A stretch of DNA of 6,078 nucleotides from NCBI GenBank assembly GCA_002347925.1, contig DDYL01000009.1, positions 9,346-15,423 on the forward strand. Direction: 5' to 3'. Every line of letters starts with the position of its first letter. The first letter of the stretch is position 1. Shown here one piece after another: positions 1-6,078 of this stretch. This DNA comes from Chloroflexi bacterium UBA2235 (GTDB taxonomy: Bacteria > Chloroflexota > UBA11872 > UBA12225). The position numbers and the translations under genes were made by a program. The notes under the pieces are model-generated. The model was not told the origin of the DNA. It did not search any database and saw nothing but the letters and a program-made list of their open reading frames with translations.

Positions 1-1281
1 ATCGCCTTCGCTGAAGCAACCCGGTTCTGGGTGATGCTTGGGTTCATAAACTTCGGAGGCCCAGCGGCGCAAATCGCCCTCATGCATCGCGAACTCGTGG
101 ATCGTCGCAGATGGGTCAGCGAACTCACTTTTGGCAGGGCCCTGGGCTTCTGCATGGCCCTGCCGGGTCCGGAGGCGCAACAACTGGCGATCTACCTTGG
201 CTGGGCCCTCCACGGGGTCCCTGGAGGCATCGTCGCTGGAACGGCTTTCATCGGGCCATCAGTCGTGGCGATGATGGTGCTCAGTTGGATAGCGGTTGCA
301 CATGGGACCATCCCTGTTGTCGCCGGGACTCTTTCGGGTTTGCAGGCCGTGGTGGTCGGGATTGTGGCCGACGCGGTCATCCGGGTTGGCTCAAGAACGT
401 TGTCAAGTCCATTCAGGGTGGCGGTCGCGGCAGCGTCTTTCGTAGCAATTGCGATAGTCGGCCTGCCATTCCCAGTCGTGATCGGCGCTGCCGCGTTGAT
501 CGGGTTGACCTCGAGCAGGATTGCGACAAACCGCAGCCTTATGGCCTCGGGTAGTGGTGCATCGACGGATGACGCAAGTTCGGAACGGTCGGCGGCGGTG
601 CACCATTCACAGCGTCGCATCTGGGGGATCATCGGGGGCACAGTCGCGCTTTGGATCGTCCCAGTCGGGGGAATTGCAGTGTGGCGCGGTCCCGATGACA
701 TCCTCACGACAATTGCCCTCTTCTTTACACGTGTGTCTTTCTTCACGTTCGGTGGTGCATACGCGGTCCTCTCGCACGTTGCCGAAGTCGCCGTCAACGA
801 TTACCAGTGGATCGATGCGCCCCGGATGGTTCAGGGGCTCGGATTGGCCGAGACAACCCCGGGGCCATTGATCATGGTCACCCAATTCGTGGGCTTCGTG
901 GCCGCTTATGGCCGGGCACCGGGTTTGACACCGTTGACCGCAGGTGTTTTGGGCGGACTGCTCACCACCTGGTGCACGTTCCTCCCGTGTTTTCTTTTCG
1001 TGCTGCTCGGTGCCCCCTTTGTCGAGCGACTTGCCGAAAATCCCAACATCAGCGCGGCGTTTGGAGGGATCACGTGCGCCGTTGTCGGGGCGATTGCAAA
1101 TCTCTCGATCTATACGACGTGGCACACAATCTGGCCGACTGGCAATGACCCCGACTGGTTCGCTGTCACGGTTGCCGTCGTCGCCTTCGTGTCAATGCGT
1201 CGGTCTTCGATGCCGGTGTACGTCATGACGCTGTTCGGCGCGCTAGCAGGTGCGTTGCTGTCAGTGATCCGCAACGTCTAA
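1..1281 (+). CDS. chrA: Chromate transporter ChrA (CHR family), 5' end outside the window
   Basis: This is an inner-membrane transporter of the CHR family, whose studied members export chromate using the membrane gradient. The reading frame is open from base 1. The first visible codons already match the family's N-terminal helix, so the true start lies a few codons to the left. The GTG at 31 and ATG at 34 are internal. In 426 visible residues there are two CHR halves. The first has FGGPAAQIALMHRE at residues 18-31 and PGPEAQQLAIYLGW from 55. The second has FFTFGGAYAVL from 247 and the matching TTPGPLI from 285. A polar linker at about 177-206 separates them. This is the usual layout and length of long-chain ChrA. 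The TAA stop is at 1279-1281. No chrB-like regulator is visible. Family assignment is firm. Chromate as the true substrate is inferred, since other oxyanions such as sulfate are possible. Confidence 0.95.
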   Translation: MAFAEATRFWVMLGFINFGGPAAQIALMHRELVDRRRWVSELTFGRALGFCMALPGPEAQQLAIYLGWALHGVPGGIVAGTAFIGPSVVAMMVLSWIAVAHGTIPVVAGTLSGLQAVVVGIVADAVIRVGSRTLSSPFRVAVAAASFVAIAIVGLPFPVVIGAAALIGLTSSRIATNRSLMASGSGASTDDASSERSAAVHHSQRRIWGIIGGTVALWIVPVGGIAVWRGPDDILTTIALFFTRVSFFTFGGAYAVLSHVAEVAVNDYQWIDAPRMVQGLGLAETTPGPLIMVTQFVGFVAAYGRAPGLTPLTAGVLGGLLTTWCTFLPCFLFVLLGAPFVERLAENPNISAAFGGITCAVVGAIANLSIYTTWHTIWPTGNDPDWFAVTVAVVAFVSMRRSSMPVYVMTLFGALAGALLSVIRNV

Positions 1282-1460
1282 TTGAACGTCTGGCGTCGAT
1301 GATGGAAGAGACGAACGGGCCGATCAAACGCTACCGAATTGAAACTTTCTGGAACGCTCTCACGCGCAACGGGTGACATCATGCGGATACGCTGAGCCCG
1401 CAGGTTGACGCCGCCTTCGGACACGTCGTCAGGGCACTAGTTGCCCGGCAGGAGCACCGC
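1282..1460 (+). other. Intergenic leader between chrA and the COG4280-type gene
   Basis: These 179 bases hold no convincing gene. Two weak inverted repeats can be read near the downstream start. TGACG (1406-1410) can pair with CGTCA (1427-1431). GGGCA (1432-1436) can pair with TGCCC (1442-1446) across the loop CTAGT, ending three bases before the ribosome binding site. A TTGAAA at 1339 and a TTGACG at 1405 resemble -35 boxes, but neither has a good -10 box 16-18 bases on. There is no T-rich terminator after chrA. Cotranscription with chrA or a separate promoter are therefore both possible. Confidence 0.4.
1450..1454 (+). promoter_or_regulatory. Ribosome binding site of the COG4280-type gene
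   Basis: AGGAG lies six bases before the ATG at 1461, which is close to ideal. It fixes that ATG as the start. Confidence 0.8.
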
Positions 1461-2237
1461 ATGACTCAGTTGCCCACCCTCGCTTCGGTAGTGGGTTCGT
1501 CGTTCCTCGCATCGATTGTCGAAATCGTCGAGGCGTTCACGATCATCCTTGCCGTTTCGATTGTGCGTGGATGGCGCCCAGCGATCATCGGCACCGGGGC
1601 TGCGCTAGCCCTGCTTGCGGTTGCGGTTGTGATTTTCGGACCAATACTCGAGCTTGTCCCAATCCACGCGCTGCAGTTCACGATCGGCATTCTCACCCTC
1701 CTGTTCGGACTAAGGTGGCTAAGGAAGGCAATTCTGAGGTCAATCGGAGTGATCGCGATGCACGACGAAGATGCCATCTTTACCAAGGAGGCCAATGCCC
1801 TGACCGCCCTCGAGCGTCAGAAACTTTCGCAACTCGAATGGATTGCCGGTATGACCGCCTTCAAGGCCGTACTGCTTGAAGGGCTTGAAGTCATATTCAT
1901 CGTTATCGCGCTCGGGTCGACCCGAACAAGCGACGGCGGGAACCTGATCTGGGAAGCGAGTCTTGGTGCATTAGCCGCTTGCGTGCTTGTCCTCATCGCT
2001 GGCGCGTTCGTTCACAAGCCGCTTTCCACAGTCCCGGAAAACACCCTGAAGTACGCCGTGGGGATCATGCTTTCGGCTTTCGGTGTCTTCTGGACTGGTG
2101 AAAGTTTCGGCATTGAGTGGCCGGGTGCCGACCTCAGCATTGTCGGGTTCGGATTGATCTTCTTCGCGATTGGCACGACCCTCGTCAACATGTACCGGCC
2201 TCGTTACTCGAAGTCTGCATTGGCCGGAGCACACTGA
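1461..2237 (+). CDS. COG4280-type integral membrane protein with two duplicated halves; putative cation transporter
   Basis: This 258-residue, strongly hydrophobic protein has about six to seven likely membrane helices and no signal peptide. I recognise it as the uncharacterised COG4280 type, sometimes annotated as TMEM165/GDT1-like. The sequence shows an internal duplication. EIVEAFTIILAVS (21-33) matches EGLEVIFIVIALG (140-152), each with an E-x-x-E pair (E21/E24 and E140/E143). Further on, VP-x(3)-L-x-F-x(2)-GIL with FG-x(2)-W (66-86) matches VP-x(3)-L-x-Y-x(2)-GIM with FG-x(2)-W (191-211). A charged cytosolic-type segment (about 85-126, HDEDAIF at 101-107) joins the halves. Paired acidic motifs in a duplicated bundle are typical of GDT1 and FTR1-like metal permeases, so cation transport is inferred, not shown. 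The start is set by the AGGAG ribosome binding site. The TGA stop overlaps the next ATG. Confidence 0.88.
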   Translation: MTQLPTLASVVGSSFLASIVEIVEAFTIILAVSIVRGWRPAIIGTGAALALLAVAVVIFGPILELVPIHALQFTIGILTLLFGLRWLRKAILRSIGVIAMHDEDAIFTKEANALTALERQKLSQLEWIAGMTAFKAVLLEGLEVIFIVIALGSTRTSDGGNLIWEASLGALAACVLVLIAGAFVHKPLSTVPENTLKYAVGIMLSAFGVFWTGESFGIEWPGADLSIVGFGLIFFAIGTTLVNMYRPRYSKSALAGAH

Positions 2238-2443
2238 TGATCAAGGGAATATGGGCCGAATTGGTCGGTCTCTTCGTCGATGACGAGTTTCTTGCAATTG
2301 CCATCGTTGCCCTCGTCATCGGCATTGGGGTCCTGCGTTACGTGGAAATCATCGACCCAGTCATCGGCGGCGCCGGGCTGGTCATCGGCCTGCCTGCAAT
2401 CCTCATCGCCGGTGTCGTCCGAACACTGCGCCGCATCCATTGA
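2237..2443 (+). CDS. Small two-helix membrane protein, translationally coupled to the COG4280-type gene
   Basis: The 68-residue product starts at the ATG that shares its A with the upstream TGA (TGATG). It has its own GGAG at 2226-2229, seven bases ahead and inside the upstream gene. Together these argue strongly for a real, coupled gene. The first 17 residues are amphipathic and end in an acidic VDDEF (14-18). Two predicted membrane helices follow (about 18-33 and 42-61). Between them is a charged turn RYVEIIDP (34-41), and the tail is basic, RTLRRIH (62-68). No catalytic motif is visible. The obvious reading is a partner or stabilising subunit of the adjacent membrane protein. I recall similar small proteins beside COG4280 genes in other bacteria but cannot verify this here. 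Function is unknown. Confidence 0.8.
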   Translation: MIKGIWAELVGLFVDDEFLAIAIVALVIGIGVLRYVEIIDPVIGGAGLVIGLPAILIAGVVRTLRRIH

Positions 2444-2477
2444 CGGCAGCACAACTCCACATACGTTCCAGGGAGGA

Positions 2478-2513
2478 CCGGATGCCCCGCACGTTCCGAC
2501 GTGGGGCGTCCGG
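2478..2513. terminator. Long hairpin between convergent genes, probable bidirectional terminator
   Basis: CCGGATGCCC (2478-2487) pairs with GGGCGTCCGG (2504-2513) through nine Watson-Crick pairs and one G-T pair. CACGT (2490-2494) pairs with ACGTG (2499-2503) around a four-base loop TCCG. Only C2488 and G2489 are bulged, giving 15 pairs. It lies 34 bases after the small membrane gene and three bases after the amidohydrolase stop. There is no T-tract on either strand, so it may act as a U-less terminator or as a 3' end barrier to RNA decay. Confidence 0.6.
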
Positions 2514-2516
2514 CGC

Positions 2517-3845
2517 CTAGCCGATCGGAGCAGTCGCAGACTTCACGAATTCGTCGTCAATTGCGAACAATTTGAGACCGTTGTCCCGCAGGAGGCGGTT
2601 TGCAAGTGCGGACGCGTCTGCTTCCGCAATCCATCCTGCCTCTACCCGGTCGGCGAGAACATCGGCGACAGCTTCCCGGGCCATCTGGCCGTGCGCGTAC
2701 GCCAGTTCGGGCATTCGGTAATCGCCACCGAATGCCTGGATTTTGCTGTGCGGGACAGTATCAAGCCACTCATGCAAGCAACGGCGCAAAACGGTTGGAG
2801 AGATGATGGCTAACCAGCAGGCGTTGATGTAGGCATTCGGGAAGTTCTTGGCAAGCGACGCCAGTTCCCCGCCGTACGGGTATCCACCATGGAAGAGGTC
2901 AAATGTTGTGCCCGGATGCGCCTTGAGCGTGTTGGTAAGAAACGCAGGATTGGTGATTGCGATGTCTGCTCCCCAGTTTCCCGCTTGCAGTCCAGTGTGG
3001 ACCTGATAAGGCAGGTGAAGTGCCGACGCGCGGTCGCAGACTTCATGGAACAGGAAGTCCTGCAGGGGTCCCGCATCCGATGGCGAAAGTCCGCCCCGGA
3101 GCGCCTGGTCATAAAGGCTTGAGGCGGTCGCCCGGTCAACAGTTTCGAACCGAAGCGAACGGCGGTACGCAAGCCCGCACTTGAGTGCAATCATCCCTTC
3201 AGACTGGTACGCGCCCAAGAGGTCGTCAAGGGCCTTGAGGTAGGCTGCCATGTTGGCCGGGGCATCACGACCGTCTGATGGACCGTTCGTGACGGCATCG
3301 GCGAATTCGGAAGGCTTGCCCGCCACGATGAACCGGTCCACCCGCATCACGGGCAGGAAATAGCGACGGTCGCCACGTGTACTGCCAACATCCATGAGGG
3401 AGGCGATGAACCTCCCATTCCGCTTCAGAACCTGTTCGTACCACGAGACCTCGCCCGCAGTCTCGGCAACGCGGAGTGAGAGTTCCTGATAGGTTGAGGC
3501 CGTAAGTCCAGGGAGGCCGTAAAGGTCCCGGACCGCCCGCTCAACCGCCTGCCCGTATCCCGTGGTGCGGGACACTTCCCAGAACGGTTCAAAGGCCATC
3601 CACCGGAGATCCAATGGCACCGACGGATCGACAAGCCTTTGCATGGTTTCCTCAGGCATGCCGGCGGAAACAAGGTCGGCATTCAGGTAGTGGTTTGTAA
3701 GGTAGAAGCAGTCGTTCGCGTGTTCCGCGTGCTGGTCTGGAAAATGGAGGTGCTCATGAGCGTCGAGCGCCCACAGTCCCATAACCTCGTCGCGGATTTG
3801 TGATCGTAGGTGAGACGGCGAGTCCGCTGATCGTATGCGTTCCAT
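2517..3845 (-). CDS. Amidohydrolase-superfamily metal-dependent hydrolase (amidohydrolase 2 / uronate isomerase-like)
   Basis: The 442-residue protein has no signal peptide and should be cytosolic. Its metal-site residues follow the order of a TIM-barrel amidohydrolase. The strand-1 H-x-H is H30/H32 in LDAHEHLHF. A lysine, K222 in MIALKCG, could be a carbamylated ligand or a substrate contact. H283 is in YQVHTGLQ, H319 is in FDLFHGGYP, and the catalytic aspartate is D375 in FGGDYR. The closest families I can name are amidohydrolase 2 (PF04909), which includes decarboxylases and lactonases, and the uronate isomerase group, whose barrel and C-terminal aspartate are similar. It is longer than most PF04909 proteins because of a helical insert at about 50-150. 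The ATG start is supported by GAGGGA eight bases upstream. It is divergent from the aminotransferase gene, suggesting a shared sugar or cyclitol pathway. The substrate is unknown. Confidence 0.85.
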   Translation of the reverse strand: MERIRSADSPSHLRSQIRDEVMGLWALDAHEHLHFPDQHAEHANDCFYLTNHYLNADLVSAGMPEETMQRLVDPSVPLDLRWMAFEPFWEVSRTTGYGQAVERAVRDLYGLPGLTASTYQELSLRVAETAGEVSWYEQVLKRNGRFIASLMDVGSTRGDRRYFLPVMRVDRFIVAGKPSEFADAVTNGPSDGRDAPANMAAYLKALDDLLGAYQSEGMIALKCGLAYRRSLRFETVDRATASSLYDQALRGGLSPSDAGPLQDFLFHEVCDRASALHLPYQVHTGLQAGNWGADIAITNPAFLTNTLKAHPGTTFDLFHGGYPYGGELASLAKNFPNAYINACWLAIISPTVLRRCLHEWLDTVPHSKIQAFGGDYRMPELAYAHGQMAREAVADVLADRVEAGWIAEADASALANRLLRDNGLKLFAIDDEFVKSATAPIG

Positions 3846-3980
3846 TTTGTCGGTCCCTCAATCGCAGGATATCCGTCCGTGCCTCTGACCGCTTCACGAC
3901 GTCAAATCGGCCGACGGTTGCGGTGGATATCTCCCGGGTGCAACCATCTCAACAGATTGGAACCCTACGTGACGACACGG
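3846..3980. promoter_or_regulatory. Divergent promoter region between amidohydrolase and aminotransferase genes
   Basis: Both flanking genes read outward, so promoters for both should lie here. For the minus strand, TTGAGA (3952-3947) and TATCCA (3929-3924) are spaced 17 bases apart. For the plus strand, TTGTCG (3847-3852) and TATCCG (3870-3875) are also spaced 17 apart. The -10 matches are poor (three of six), so these are candidates only. Both -10 candidates sit in copies of GGATATC (3867-3873, within the palindrome GGATATCC, and 3925-3931). The copies are 58 bases apart and could be a paired operator or chance. Confidence 0.35.
3854..3859 (-). promoter_or_regulatory. Ribosome binding site of the amidohydrolase gene
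   Basis: On the minus strand GAGGGA stands eight bases before the ATG at 3845-3843. It supports that start over any internal one. Confidence 0.7.
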
Positions 3981-5234
3981 ATGACCGAGCCCAGACTGGC
4001 CGTCGACGGAGGCTCTCCGGTCCGGACCGAACCGTTCCCTTCCTGGCCGGTGTGGGACGCAGCGGATGAGGAGGCGGTCCTTTCAGCACTCCGGTCCGGG
4101 CGTTGGGGTTCCCGTCCCGGGAGTGGCTTTGTCGACGCATTCACGACCAGGTTTGCCTCGTTTCACCAGGCCCGGCGTGCAATTGCGGTCTCGAACGGCA
4201 CCGTCGCCCTTGAAGTCGCGCTTCGAGCGATCGGTGTCGGGCCATTTGACGAGGTGATCATTCCGGCGTACACCTTCGTTGCGACGGCCACGTCTGTCCT
4301 TAGCGTCGGGGCAATCCCGGTATTCGCCGACATTCTTCCGGACACGTTTCTCATGGACCCCGACGATGCGGCCCGAAGGATCACCCCGCGAACCAAGGCC
4401 ATCGTGCCTGTCCATATCGGCGGACAACCATGCGATCTGGACGCGCTTCTCGGCGTGGCGAGAAGCAATGGACTGGCACTCATTGAAGATGCCGCCCAAG
4501 CGGTCGGTGCGTCGTGGCGAGGACGTCAAATCGGAGCGATCGGCGACATCGGGACCTTGTCGTTCCAGTCTTCAAAGAACCTCAATGCTGGTGAAGGTGG
4601 CGCCCTCCTTACTGATGATGACGCGCTCGCCGATCGCGCATGGTCACTTGCAAATTGCGGACGCATGCCTGCCGGGGCTTGGTACCACCACGAAATTGCC
4701 GGATCCAATCACCGGATGACCGAGATCCAAGGTGCCTTGCTACTCTCGCAACTCGACCGCCTTCCTTCGCAGTTTGACCTGCGAGAACAGAATGCCCTGC
4801 TCCTTGACGACGGATTGTCAACGGTTCGAGGGTTGACTCCGCAGGCGCGCGACGAACGGGTGACAGGGCACGCGCATCACCTCTATGTGTCTCGGTACGA
4901 CCACACCGCATTTGGTGGCCGACCCCGAGCCTGGTTTCTTTCCGCGCTACGCGCCGAGGGGATCCCGTGTTCACCGGGGTATGAAACTCCCCTGCACCGA
5001 ATGCCCGCAGTCCTGTCAGAGCGGCGAAAGTGGGCAATGCTCGCGAATGAGTGCGGACGGCAAGTGACCTGCCCGGACAGTCCCGATGAGGAAAACCTTC
5101 CGGTCACCGACCGCGCGAGCCGCGAAGAGGGCGTGTGGTTCGGTCAATCTGTTCTCCTGTCCGACCATCGCGCGATGAGCCAGATCATCGAAGCGGTCTC
5201 AAAGATCCAAGCCTGGGCATCAAGCCATTCGTAA
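3981..5234 (+). CDS. DegT/DnrJ/EryC1/StrS family PLP-dependent aminotransferase
   Basis: This cytosolic fold-type I aminotransferase by family moves an amino group, usually from glutamate or glutamine, to a keto-sugar or keto-cyclitol. From the chosen ATG it has 417 residues, normal for the family. Visible hallmarks are SNGT (71-74) for phosphate binding, IPAYTFVATA (93-102), IEDAAQAVGA (168-177) with D170 facing the PLP ring nitrogen, and SFQSSKNLNAGEGG (194-207) with the Schiff-base lysine K199. The NHRMTEIQGA segment (243-252) follows. The start is uncertain. The ATG at 3981 gives the family-typical opening (RLAVDGGSPVRTEPFP) but has no clear ribosome binding site. A GTG at 3969 adds four residues. 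A GTG at 3879 has AGGA nine bases ahead but adds 34 residues that look unlike the family. The variant resembles scyllo-inosose-type and AHBA-synthase-like members more than the SHAxG sugar type, which is a weak hint. It may be followed by the micro-ORF at 5250. Confidence 0.92.
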   Translation: MTEPRLAVDGGSPVRTEPFPSWPVWDAADEEAVLSALRSGRWGSRPGSGFVDAFTTRFASFHQARRAIAVSNGTVALEVALRAIGVGPFDEVIIPAYTFVATATSVLSVGAIPVFADILPDTFLMDPDDAARRITPRTKAIVPVHIGGQPCDLDALLGVARSNGLALIEDAAQAVGASWRGRQIGAIGDIGTLSFQSSKNLNAGEGGALLTDDDALADRAWSLANCGRMPAGAWYHHEIAGSNHRMTEIQGALLLSQLDRLPSQFDLREQNALLLDDGLSTVRGLTPQARDERVTGHAHHLYVSRYDHTAFGGRPRAWFLSALRAEGIPCSPGYETPLHRMPAVLSERRKWAMLANECGRQVTCPDSPDEENLPVTDRASREEGVWFGQSVLLSDHRAMSQIIEAVSKIQAWASSHS

Positions 5235-5249
5235 TCGGGAAGAGCACCC

Positions 5250-5357
5250 ATGGCACCCTCACCCTACGTGCCCCGACAACAGTCGCATTCCCACGATTAC
5301 TCGATAGCGGACCTGCCGGCGCCCATCCATGGTGTGCGATATTCGAAGAAGGCCTAA
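5250..5357 (+). CDS. Possible 35-residue micro-ORF after the aminotransferase gene
   Basis: An ATG 15 bases after the aminotransferase stop opens a 35-codon frame ending TAA. GGGA at 5237-5240 lies nine bases before it and could serve as a ribosome binding site. The predicted peptide is polar, rich in proline, histidine and serine, with a basic end (VRYSKKA). It has no membrane helix, no cysteine pair and no family I recognise. Its last four bases overlap the stop of the convergent serine hydrolase gene. A frame of this length arises easily by chance in GC-rich DNA, so reality is doubtful. It could also be the surviving N-terminus of a gene cut by rearrangement. Confidence 0.25.
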   Translation: MAPSPYVPRQQSHSHDYSIADLPAPIHGVRYSKKA

Positions 5358-6078
5358 CGCACCGCGCTGATTACGGCGTTGCTGAACATCGCCTGCCGGG
5401 GTCTTTCACGTGTCCATCCGCTGCCAAGCGTGCGGTTGGTCAGTAGGACAACCTGCACGTCGACAACCGGATCGGACCAAACCAGGGTTCCTGTAGCGCC
5501 AGTGTGGCTCCATGTCGCAGGCGAGGTCAGGTCGCCGGTCGGATGTGCGCGCTTTCCGGCTTTCACATCCCAACCGATGCCCCACGGAACTGCCGAACGA
5601 GGTGATGCCGAAGCGGCACTGTCCCGAAGTTCAGGCGCAACTACAGCGTCAAAGTCCGGACCCGATGCCTGCACAGTGACCATCTCACGCGCCCCGGCAG
5701 CCGAGAGAATGCGCCTTCCCGAAGACGTTGCGCCGCCTTGGCTTGATCGAAAAATGGCCAAGAACGTCAGAAGTTCGCGTGGCGTCGTGAACAATCCTCC
5801 CCACGGAATGCCGAGGCTTCGGTAATAGGCCGAGTTCGCGGCCTCCCACGTCGTTCCCTCTTGCCCGGTGTCAACGACGGTCGCAATGCGCCCCGACCAC
5901 GCTTCAGGTGGAAGGATTGAACTTGACACTGATTCAAGGTCGTGTAGGAGGTGCGCAAAGCCGTTGTGGAATGCTTCGACCCCGGATGCAATCGGTTCCC
6001 CGAAGCTGTCTTGGTTCGCCAAGACCCGCCCGGCGACTTCGGCAGCCATCAGGATGCCGCAGTTGGAATACAGGTGTG
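5354..6078 (-). CDS. Serine hydrolase of the beta-lactamase/class C family (PF00144), N-terminus outside the window
   Basis: The frame is open to the right edge, giving 240 visible C-terminal residues; usual family length is about 330-450. The second active-site box, Y-x-N, is seen as LYSNCG (Y3/N5 of the visible part), encoded by the last bases of the window. The third box appears as HTG in WSHTGATGTL (191-193), where beta-lactamases have KTG. WGIGWD precedes it, and a DP-x-VDVQVVLLTNR strand typical of the family follows. The S-x-x-K box and any signal peptide must lie beyond 6078, so location and catalytic integrity cannot be judged. Family members are penicillin-binding-like peptidases, esterases and beta-lactamases. 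The HTG form is common in esterase or peptidase-like members, so antibiotic resistance should not be assumed. It converges on the aminotransferase gene. No hairpin terminator is seen between them. Confidence 0.9.
   Translation of the reverse strand, partial: HLYSNCGILMAAEVAGRVLANQDSFGEPIASGVEAFHNGFAHLLHDLESVSSSILPPEAWSGRIATVVDTGQEGTTWEAANSAYYRSLGIPWGGLFTTPRELLTFLAIFRSSQGGATSSGRRILSAAGAREMVTVQASGPDFDAVVAPELRDSAASASPRSAVPWGIGWDVKAGKRAHPTGDLTSPATWSHTGATGTLVWSDPVVDVQVVLLTNRTLGSGWTRERPRQAMFSNAVISAVR

Noticed and set aside
192..1125. Long open frames on the minus strand opposite chrA (192-797 and 607-1125).
   Set aside because: They are shadow frames of a GC-rich coding gene with low-complexity or unprotein-like translations and no ribosome binding sites.
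1299..1376. 25-codon ORF with a helical, charged product in the gap after chrA.
   Set aside because: There is no ribosome binding site before either ATG, it is very short, and it has no recognisable family. It is likely a chance frame.
4083..5107. Several minus-strand frames of 60-148 codons opposite the aminotransferase gene.
   Set aside because: They overlap a gene with full family motifs, and their translations are arginine- and proline-rich shadows.
3962..5270. The 10-base string ACCCTACGTG occurs at 3962 and again at 5261.
   Set aside because: Matches of ten bases are expected many times by chance in 6 kb, and the two copies lie in unrelated contexts.
5379..5825. A 148-codon plus-strand frame opposite the serine hydrolase.
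   Set aside because: The minus strand carries the Y-x-N and HTG boxes of a real family, so the plus-strand frame is a shadow.
1..6078. Search for CRISPR repeats, tRNA or rRNA genes, insertion-sequence ends and phage genes.
   Set aside because: No regular repeats, cloverleaf-like segments, transposase motifs or phage-like proteins were seen by eye.

Overview
This is a GC-rich stretch (about 60% by eye) of a bacterial chromosome with no phage, IS, CRISPR or RNA-gene signals. It holds four well-supported full or partial enzyme and transporter genes, one membrane protein of unknown function, one small membrane protein and one doubtful micro-ORF. The phylum cannot be fixed from this window. The mix of a ChrA transporter, an amidohydrolase-superfamily enzyme, a DegT-type aminotransferase and a beta-lactamase-fold serine hydrolase suits a free-living soil or water bacterium. 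Armatimonadota, Planctomycetota, Chloroflexota and Actinomycetota all seem possible, but this is inference only.

Left part (1-2443, + strand): the window opens inside chrA, a two-domain chromate/oxyanion transporter missing only its first few codons. After a 179-base gap comes a 258-residue membrane protein of the COG4280 type. It is built from two recognisably duplicated halves, each led by an E-x-x-E helix. Its stop overlaps, as TGATG, the start of a 68-residue protein with two predicted membrane helices. The last two genes are clearly translationally coupled and probably work together; a link to chrA is only positional.

Middle (2444-3980): the + strand cluster and a minus-strand gene converge on a strong 15-pair hairpin at 2478-2513, probably a shared terminator. 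The minus-strand gene (2517-3845) encodes a 442-residue metal-dependent TIM-barrel hydrolase of the amidohydrolase superfamily. It is divergent from the next gene across 135 bases that must hold the promoters of both.

Right part (3981-6078): a complete DegT/DnrJ/EryC1/StrS PLP aminotransferase, about 417 residues, acting by family on a keto-sugar or cyclitol. It is followed 15 bases later by a 35-codon ORF of uncertain reality. Its stop overlaps the stop of a minus-strand serine hydrolase of the beta-lactamase/class C family, which runs off the right edge and so lacks its N-terminus with the S-x-x-K box. The divergent hydrolase and aminotransferase may serve one uncharacterised route for sugar or cyclitol derivatives; no substrate can be read from the sequence.
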